From an uncultured Acetatifactor sp. (GTDB lineage: Bacteria > Bacillota > Clostridia > Lachnospirales > Lachnospiraceae), in the NCBI GenBank assembly GCA_947626405.1, contig CANQSE010000039.1, positions 1-11,762 of the forward strand: a DNA stretch of 11,762 nucleotides, read 5' to 3'. The notes under the pieces were generated by a model, which was not told the origin of the DNA, did no database searches, and worked only from the letters and a program-made list of their open reading frames with translations. Both the position numbers and the translations under genes were made by a program. Shown here one piece after another: positions 7,195 through 11,762 of this stretch (position 1 is the first letter of the stretch; the number at the start of each line of letters is the position of its first letter).

Positions 7195-8335
7195 TTTTAC
7201 TCTCCTTTTTCGCCGCACTCTGCGCCACAGCGGGAAAAAGCTCCGCCGCGATCCCCTTCGCCCTGAGCGCTTCGGCCTGTGCAAGACGCTCGCCGTAATC
7301 AGAGGAATCATAATAAATCGTCTCAGGCTCCCCCGGGATATCTGTCTTAACCTTCTGACGCTCCAGTGCTTCCATAATGCTGTCCACCACAACGGCAAAG
7401 CCCACGGCAGGCCTGTCCATCCCGAACTGCTTCAGAAGATTGTCATACCTTCCTCCCTTTACAACCGCGTCCCCGACGCCGTATGTATAGGCTCTGAAAA
7501 TCACTCCGGTGTAATAGTGGTACTTGCTGAGCATCCCAAGATCGAAGGAGACGTACTCCTCCACCCCGTACATCTTAAGAACCTCATAAAGCTTTTCAAG
7601 CCTTTTGACTGCATCGAGGGATCGGGGATTCTGCGCCAGTTCTCCGGCTTCCTTTAAGGAAAACATGCTCCCGAACATATCAGCCACCCTTAACAGCTTG
7701 CTGCGGTACGGCTCCGGCACGTTTCTCTGATCGAGAAGCTCCTGCGCGGCAAAATAATTTTTTCCCGATATAAAGGTTCTCAGCTCATATTCCGTCTCCT
7801 CGTCGAGTCCGGCCTCCTGACAGAGTCCCTTAAAATATTCAACCTGACCGATGCTGACCTGAAAACGCTTCAGTCCCGTCTTACGCAGGGCGTTCACCAC
7901 AAGGCTTATCATCTCCGCGTCCGCTTCAACGGAAGGGTCCCCGACCATCTCCGCCCCCATCTGCGTCACTTCCTTGAGCTTCCCCTGCAGATTGGAATTG
8001 TTTATAAAGGTGTTACCGAGGTACTGGAAACGAATCGGCATGTCCGACCCGCTGAAATACTTTACTGCGCATCTTGCTATGGAAGGAGTGAAATCGGGAC
8101 GCAGCACAAGGGTGTCCCCCTCCTTGTCAAAAAATTTATATAGCTCCTTGCTCGGAGTTGTGCCAATCTCGCGTGAAAACACGTCAAAATACTCAAATGT
8201 CGGCGTCTGTATTTCCCTGTAACCGTAAAGGCGGATCAGCTCCCTGAGCGTTTCCTCCACCTTAAGCTTTGCGGCATATTCCGCACCGTATATATCTCTC
8301 ACCCCCTCAGGGGTGTGCAGCAGTCTTTCACTCAT
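7187..8335 (-). CDS. hisZ: ATP phosphoribosyltransferase regulatory subunit
   Basis: HisZ is a class II histidyl-tRNA synthetase paralogue that binds short HisG and gives it activity and histidine feedback control. Seen here (382 residues): TPEGVRD at 8-14, the motif-2-like LVLRPDFTPSIAR at 76-88, YLGNTF at 105-110, where real synthetases carry a different motif, and a later YYTGVIF plus GGRYDNLLKQFG. The tail is short, without a full anticodon-binding domain, arguing against hisS. The frame extends eight codons upstream to 8359, but AGGAGGG at 8345-8351 lies inside that extension, nine bases before the ATG at 8335, so the shorter start is preferred. First gene of the his operon. Confidence 0.95.
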   Translation of the reverse strand: MSERLLHTPEGVRDIYGAEYAAKLKVEETLRELIRLYGYREIQTPTFEYFDVFSREIGTTPSKELYKFFDKEGDTLVLRPDFTPSIARCAVKYFSGSDMPIRFQYLGNTFINNSNLQGKLKEVTQMGAEMVGDPSVEADAEMISLVVNALRKTGLKRFQVSIGQVEYFKGLCQEAGLDEETEYELRTFISGKNYFAAQELLDQRNVPEPYRSKLLRVADMFGSMFSLKEAGELAQNPRSLDAVKRLEKLYEVLKMYGVEEYVSFDLGMLSKYHYYTGVIFRAYTYGVGDAVVKGGRYDNLLKQFGMDRPAVGFAVVVDSIMEALERQKVKTDIPGEPETIYYDSSDYGERLAQAEALRAKGIAAELFPAVAQSAAKKESKNG

Positions 8336-8407
8336 TTGCTTTTGCCCTCCTGCTTTCACGCTTTAACGTGGTATCGTGGTAGTATGGTAGAGAGGTAAAC
8401 TATGTGT

Positions 8408-8436
8408 AGTATAAAGGAATACTCTGCGGCTGTCAA
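8408..8436 (-). promoter_or_regulatory. Sigma-A promoter of the his operon
   Basis: On the minus strand TTGACA (8431-8436) and TATACT (8408-8413) are separated by exactly 17 bases. Transcription would start near 8401, giving a leader of about 65 bases before hisZ. That is too short for a T-box and shows no histidine-rich leader peptide, so control is more likely at initiation. An 8-base inverted repeat (ACTCTGCG at 8421-8428, CGCAGAGT at 8456-8463) brackets the -35 hexamer. Confidence 0.88.
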
Positions 8437-8445
8437 GCAAAAAAT

Positions 8446-8527
8446 CATATTCTGTCGCAGAGTTGCCGTCTGGCTCAAAATCTCGTATTCTGTCGCAGAA
8501 ATCTAAAATTCATATCCTGTCGCCGAG
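8446..8527 (-). repeat. Three copies of a 17-base motif between recU and the his promoter
   Basis: The minus-strand motif CTCTGCGACAGAATATG occurs at 8446-8462, with close variants at 8484-8500 and 8511-8527. The third copy is the 3' end of recU, encoding its last residues GDRI before the TGA. The first copy would also read CDRI-stop. The copy nearest hisZ sits roughly 45 to 61 bases before the expected transcription start, a typical place for an activator site. The copies could be operators or just duplications of the recU tail. Confidence 0.7.
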
Positions 8528-9043
8528 ATCCACCTTGAGGATGTCGAGGTACGGCACGAGAATACCGTGCTTTTTCGGCAGAATGTATGCCGGATTCAGT
8601 TCCTCGTACCTGAAGCTCTTTCTTCCTCCGTCCCTTGCCCTGTCCCAGAAAAACATAAGCATTTCAAGCGGCAGATAGTAAAGTATATCCTTATGGCTGT
8701 AATAGATCAGGAAAAAAGCGATTCCTCCCTGTTTTTCAAAATCCCTCATAAACTCCACCTGGTGATCATGGATATTCTGGAGGGAAAACGTGTCCGACGC
8801 GCACTCCTTCGCGTCGAAGCACACCGGATAACCCTGCACGGCGCCTATATAGTCAACGGTGCTTTTCTGCTCAAAATACGCGAGTGTGATCTGGCGGTGC
8901 TCCTTGTCCATTTTTATGGGCGTAATCGGGGTGGGGACCTTCTGGATCAGTGCAAGCCCGGCCTCTCTGTATTTTTCGTTTGTGCGGTTTATCATATCCT
9001 CCAGGGTCGAGCCCCGAAGTCCGCGGGAATTCCAGGTTGACAT
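8510..9043 (-). CDS. recU: RecU-type Holliday junction resolvase
   Basis: RecU cuts Holliday junctions during recombination and chromosome segregation in Firmicutes, taking the place of RuvC. The 177-residue protein has the family's pattern throughout: RGLRGSTLEDMINRTN at 7-22, ALIQKVPTPI at 31-40, the nuclease core with Asp64 (TVDYIG) and Asp77-Ala-Lys79-Glu80, SLQNIHDHQ at 87-95, then FWDRARDGGRKS at 132-143. It is a little shorter than Bacillus RecU, mostly at the N-terminus. AAGGA lies nine bases before the ATG. recU often neighbours a penicillin-binding protein gene; here it follows an RluA-family gene by 25 bases and precedes the his promoter. Confidence 0.93.
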   Translation of the reverse strand: MSTWNSRGLRGSTLEDMINRTNEKYREAGLALIQKVPTPITPIKMDKEHRQITLAYFEQKSTVDYIGAVQGYPVCFDAKECASDTFSLQNIHDHQVEFMRDFEKQGGIAFFLIYYSHKDILYYLPLEMLMFFWDRARDGGRKSFRYEELNPAYILPKKHGILVPYLDILKVDLGDRI

Positions 9044-9068
9044 TTTTGTCTGTCCTTTTTCATAAAGT

Positions 9069-10094
9069 TTAATCTGACCCTTTAAGTCTTATCCCAAGCA
9101 TATTCTGAATACGCATGAACTGCTCCGGACATGGCGCGGATACGCGCAGTCCCCTGAGGCTTTCGTCCGGCGCCGCACAGTCGTCAGGAAACATTACGCG
9201 GCAAGAGTGAAGAAGCTGGCACCTCAGACCGTATTTTTCCGAAAACATTCTGTTTGCTGCAGAATCACCGTATTTATGATCCCCGATCAGAGGATGACCA
9301 AGGCTTGCAAGATGGGCGCGTATCTGATGCGGCTTGCCGGTGCATAGCTCCACCTCTAACAGTGTAAATCCCGCGGCAGAACCGAGCGGCACGTAATGCG
9401 TCTCTATTTCCTCTGCGCCCGCTCCGTCGGGAAAAGGCGTCACCGTTACACGGTTTGTCCTTTTGTCCTTCACAAGATATCCCCTGACATGCTCCTGATC
9501 TTTAAGCTCCCCCACGCAGATCGTCCGGTAAAACTTTCTCACGCTCCGCTCACGTATGCAGCCGCTTATGTACTGAAGACCGGGGAGCGATTTCCCGCAG
9601 AGCACAAGTCCGGTGGTATTTCGATCCAGACGGTTGCACACGGACGGCCGAAAAGCCTTAAGCATATTCTCAAATCCTTCATGCTCGCTTATCATGTACC
9701 CAATCAGCCATTCATTAAGCGAAAGATCCTCCGGCCGCGCTTTCTGGGTCAAAACGCCCTGCGGCTTATCGAGAATCAAGACATGCCTGTCCTCGTAAAC
9801 GACCTTAACGCCTTTTATTGTCCCGTACGCCCTGCGGTACTCCGCGTACTTTTCTTCGCGTCCGTCCGCAGACGCGCCGGAGAGTCCCGCATAGGTATCA
9901 TCGGCAAAGTAAAGCCTGACGGTATCGCCGCGCGAAAGTATCTCGTTTCCCTGTGCCTTCCTGTCGTTTAAGGTTATGTTTTTCTTTCTCAGCATCCTGT
10001 AAAGAAAACCCGTACCGGCAACCGGAAGGAGTTTTTTTAAAAATTTGTCCAGCCTTTGTCCGGCCTGATTTTCATTAATCGTCACCGACTGCAT
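9069..10094 (-). CDS. RluA-family pseudouridine synthase
   Basis: The 341-residue protein isomerises specific uridines in RNA, most likely 23S rRNA. An S4 RNA-binding domain (about 11-65) precedes the catalytic domain, with NRLDRNTTG at 154-162 (catalytic Asp157) and TGKPHQIRAHL at 252-262. Asn replaces the His most common at the first position of the HRLD motif; the aspartate is intact. The frame can begin at a TTG at 10109 overlapping the upstream stop, but GAGAGGA at 10101-10107 is six bases before the ATG at 10094, so that start is preferred. Which of the RluC, RluD or related specificities it has cannot be told from sequence alone. Confidence 0.93.
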   Translation of the reverse strand: MQSVTINENQAGQRLDKFLKKLLPVAGTGFLYRMLRKKNITLNDRKAQGNEILSRGDTVRLYFADDTYAGLSGASADGREEKYAEYRRAYGTIKGVKVVYEDRHVLILDKPQGVLTQKARPEDLSLNEWLIGYMISEHEGFENMLKAFRPSVCNRLDRNTTGLVLCGKSLPGLQYISGCIRERSVRKFYRTICVGELKDQEHVRGYLVKDKRTNRVTVTPFPDGAGAEEIETHYVPLGSAAGFTLLEVELCTGKPHQIRAHLASLGHPLIGDHKYGDSAANRMFSEKYGLRCQLLHSCRVMFPDDCAAPDESLRGLRVSAPCPEQFMRIQNMLGIRLKGSD

Positions 10095-10105
10095 AAGAAA
10101 TCCTC

Positions 10106-10756
10106 TCAAAGCATTACGCTCTTAAGCGTTTCGGTTACGGCACGCGTTACGGCTTCATCATCCGCAAGCTCGCCCATGGCCTTAAGGCGCTCCCTGTATT
10201 TGTCAGGGTCCGTGAACACCTTCACCGTCGTCTGACTGTGCCCGTCAAGCTTTAATATTTCTCCGATATGCCTGTAAAATCCCTTTTCATCAAAGGATTT
10301 ATCCTGTGAGTAACCGCATATGACATTGCCTCTCACCGCAAGGTGCCCCACCACGTAATTTTTCTTATAGGATGTAAATACGCAGTCATAGATAACCTTA
10401 AGATCGCCGGACGCTTCCCTTAAGCTTTCAGCAATCTCCCCATCAAGACTGTGGAACCTTAAAAACATAATCGCCGCAACCAGGCTTTTGCTGGCCGGCA
10501 GAAGACCCACTACCGCGACAATGCTGAGCAGGTTCACGCGGCTCTTTGGGTTTGCCAGTCCTTTAAGGAAAAGTGAAAATATGCTCATCTTCTCCTGAGT
10601 GACGGATGCCTGTGTCTGGATTATTCCCGCCGCAAACAGCGAGAGCGGTATTGCAAAGTACAGTATTGTACGTATTATTTCATATTTTTTCTGTGTGTCG
10701 AGATACCTTTCGCATCCCTTGACATTCGCCGTTGAAAACATCCTGCGGATCTGCAT
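10106..10756 (-). CDS. Unrecognised membrane protein with two transmembrane helices and a soluble C-terminal domain
   Basis: I do not recognise this 216-residue protein. After a basic N-terminus it has a hydrophobic helix at about 29-47, a second at about 74-99, and then about 115 residues of mixed, charged sequence that look like a folded soluble domain. No catalytic motif or signal peptidase site is evident. The start at 10756 is well supported by GGAGG at 10765-10769. It sits 15 bases after the SDR gene, and its stop is 11 bases before the pseudouridine synthase ATG, so the genes are probably co-transcribed. Neighbourhood alone does not show its job. Confidence 0.82.
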   Translation of the reverse strand: MQIRRMFSTANVKGCERYLDTQKKYEIIRTILYFAIPLSLFAAGIIQTQASVTQEKMSIFSLFLKGLANPKSRVNLLSIVAVVGLLPASKSLVAAIMFLRFHSLDGEIAESLREASGDLKVIYDCVFTSYKKNYVVGHLAVRGNVICGYSQDKSFDEKGFYRHIGEILKLDGHSQTTVKVFTDPDKYRERLKAMGELADDEAVTRAVTETLKSVML

Positions 10757-10771
10757 GACAAATACCTCCGC

Positions 10772-11539
10772 TCAGATTTTTTTTAATGCCGAGACGGCCT
10801 TAAGAAGCATGCCGTGCGGGATCGCCTTCGTCGTCACATAAAAAGCCTTTATGATGACGGTGCAGACCGACACGGGGCGTCTGAGGTAAGAATCTCTGAG
10901 CGCCTGGGCGACGACCCTTTGGGGCTCAACCATTGCAAGCTTTTTCACACTTAAGGTAGTGCCGTCCTTCTCAGCAATATCAAAAAACGGCGTGTCCACA
11001 GGACCAGGGCAGACGCTTGTCACATAGATGCCCTGAGGCGCAAGCTCCTCTCCCAGCGCTCTCGAAAAGCTGTGCACGTAAGCCTTGCTTGCGGCATATA
11101 CGGCAAAGTCAGGCTGAGGCATGAAAGCCGCGCTAGATGCAAGCTGTATGATGCGGCTGTTTGCGGCCATAAAAGGCAGGAGCCTGTATGTCATGTCCGT
11201 CAGCGCCTCACAGTTTAAGCGGATCATCCCGAGAGTCCGCTGCCTGTCAGGCTTTCTAAACGGTCCCATAACGCCATAGCCCGCGCAGTTTATGAGCATC
11301 CTTACAACCGCGTTTTTCTCAAAGAGCGTCTTCTCAAGCTCATCCATGGCACCCTTATCCGTTACGTCCATGGCAAATACGCGGCACCTGTGCGCAAGTT
11401 CGTCCGCAAGAGCCTTAAGCTTTTCGCCCCTCCTGGCTATCAGCCAAAATTCGTCTATTTTTTTAAAACCCTTATCCATCTGTCTTGCAAATTCCATTCC
11501 CATGCCGGAGGACGCTCCGGTTATAACCGCTACATTCAT
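10772..11539 (-). CDS. Short-chain dehydrogenase/reductase (classical SDR)
   Basis: The 255-residue protein is a classical NAD(P)-dependent SDR. The cofactor-binding glycine motif TGASSGMG is at 7-14, NCAGYG at 84-89, and the catalytic set Asn109, Ser135 or Ser136, Tyr148 and Lys152 (YAASK) is complete, followed by PGPVDTPF at 178-185. A C-terminal extension with hydrophobic stretches (about 222-250) suggests membrane association, as in the DltE/YqjQ-like SDRs. The substrate is unknown. AAAGGCGG seven bases before the ATG overlaps the stop codon of the preceding HAD gene. Confidence 0.93.
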   Translation of the reverse strand: MNVAVITGASSGMGMEFARQMDKGFKKIDEFWLIARRGEKLKALADELAHRCRVFAMDVTDKGAMDELEKTLFEKNAVVRMLINCAGYGVMGPFRKPDRQRTLGMIRLNCEALTDMTYRLLPFMAANSRIIQLASSAAFMPQPDFAVYAASKAYVHSFSRALGEELAPQGIYVTSVCPGPVDTPFFDIAEKDGTTLSVKKLAMVEPQRVVAQALRDSYLRRPVSVCTVIIKAFYVTTKAIPHGMLLKAVSALKKI

Positions 11540-11553
11540 AAAAAAACCGCCTT

Positions 11554-11762
11554 TCAGATCAAATTGTAAAAATCCTCAATATAGTAATCGGCAAGCTGCC
11601 GCTTTTTGTCTCTCTGCTCTGCGGAATAGACATCCTCGACGGCGCATACCCGCATACCCGCGGCAAGACCTGCCTGTATTCCGGGTATAATGTCCTCAAA
11701 CACAAGGCATTTCTCAGGAGAGACGCCGAGTTTTTCCGCAACTGCCAGGTAGATATCAGGAG
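11554..11762 (-). CDS. HAD-family hydrolase (beta-phosphoglucomutase-like), C-terminal part only
   Basis: Only the last 68 residues are in the window; the gene continues past the right edge on its 5' side. PDIYLAVAEKLG followed by CLVFEDIIPGIQAGLAAGM matches the end of motif III and motif IV of subclass-I HAD phosphatases and phosphoglucomutases, in which the acidic residues bind magnesium. The usual serine after FED is Ile here. The protein ends at a TGA 14 bases before the SDR start, so the two genes are likely in one operon. Substrate cannot be assigned. Confidence 0.85.
   Translation of the reverse strand, partial: PDIYLAVAEKLGVSPEKCLVFEDIIPGIQAGLAAGMRVCAVEDVYSAEQRDKKRQLADYYIEDFYNLI

Noticed and set aside
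7195..7398. Upstream extension of hisG
   Set aside because: The 68 extra residues overlap hisZ out of frame, look like noise, and a strong ribosome binding site marks the ATG at 7194.
8336..8420. T-box or histidine leader peptide before hisZ
   Set aside because: The predicted leader is only about 65 bases, has no T-box or terminator structure and no run of histidine codons.

Overview
The window looks like a chromosomal segment of a Firmicute, most likely a Lachnospiraceae-type Clostridium. The evidence is a short-form HisG paired with HisZ, a RecU-type Holliday junction resolvase, a HelD-type RNA polymerase-associated ATPase, strong AGGAGG-like ribosome binding sites and a consensus sigma-A promoter. 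The family-level assignment is inference from gene content. Every gene I can support is on the minus strand, so transcription runs from right to left.

Right part (11762 to 8510): a tightly packed minus-strand cluster. It holds the end of a HAD-family hydrolase, a short-chain dehydrogenase (SDR), a two-helix membrane protein I do not recognise, an RluA-family pseudouridine synthase and recU. Gaps are 11 to 25 bases and each start has a clear ribosome binding site.

Middle part (8527 to 3018): a histidine biosynthesis operon. It begins at a near-perfect sigma-A promoter (TTGACA, 17 bases, TATACT) just after recU. The order is hisZ, hisG, hisD, hisB, hisIE, ending at a strong hairpin terminator. 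HisZ and HisG form the ATP phosphoribosyltransferase, HisIE carries steps 2 and 3, HisB the dehydration step and HisD the last two oxidations. hisA, hisF, hisH, hisC and a histidinol phosphatase are not here. In place of the usual hisHAF block, the HisIE protein carries an N-terminal domain of about 215 residues that resembles a decayed HisA/HisF barrel.

Two repeat structures stand out in the his operon. Eight exact-period 17-base repeats fill the hisG-hisD gap. Each carries a Shine-Dalgarno-like AGAAAGGA, and six carry an ATG that opens a five- or six-codon reading frame, five of which stop in a TAATG overlap with the next start. Upstream of the promoter, a sequence matching the 3' end of recU occurs three times.

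Left part (3017 to 1): about 570 bases of gene-free, repeat-rich DNA with long hairpins and direct repeats, then helD, whose 3' end is cut by the window edge. After the helicase core, helD runs into an alanine-rich, acidic tail made of 60-base tandem repeats.
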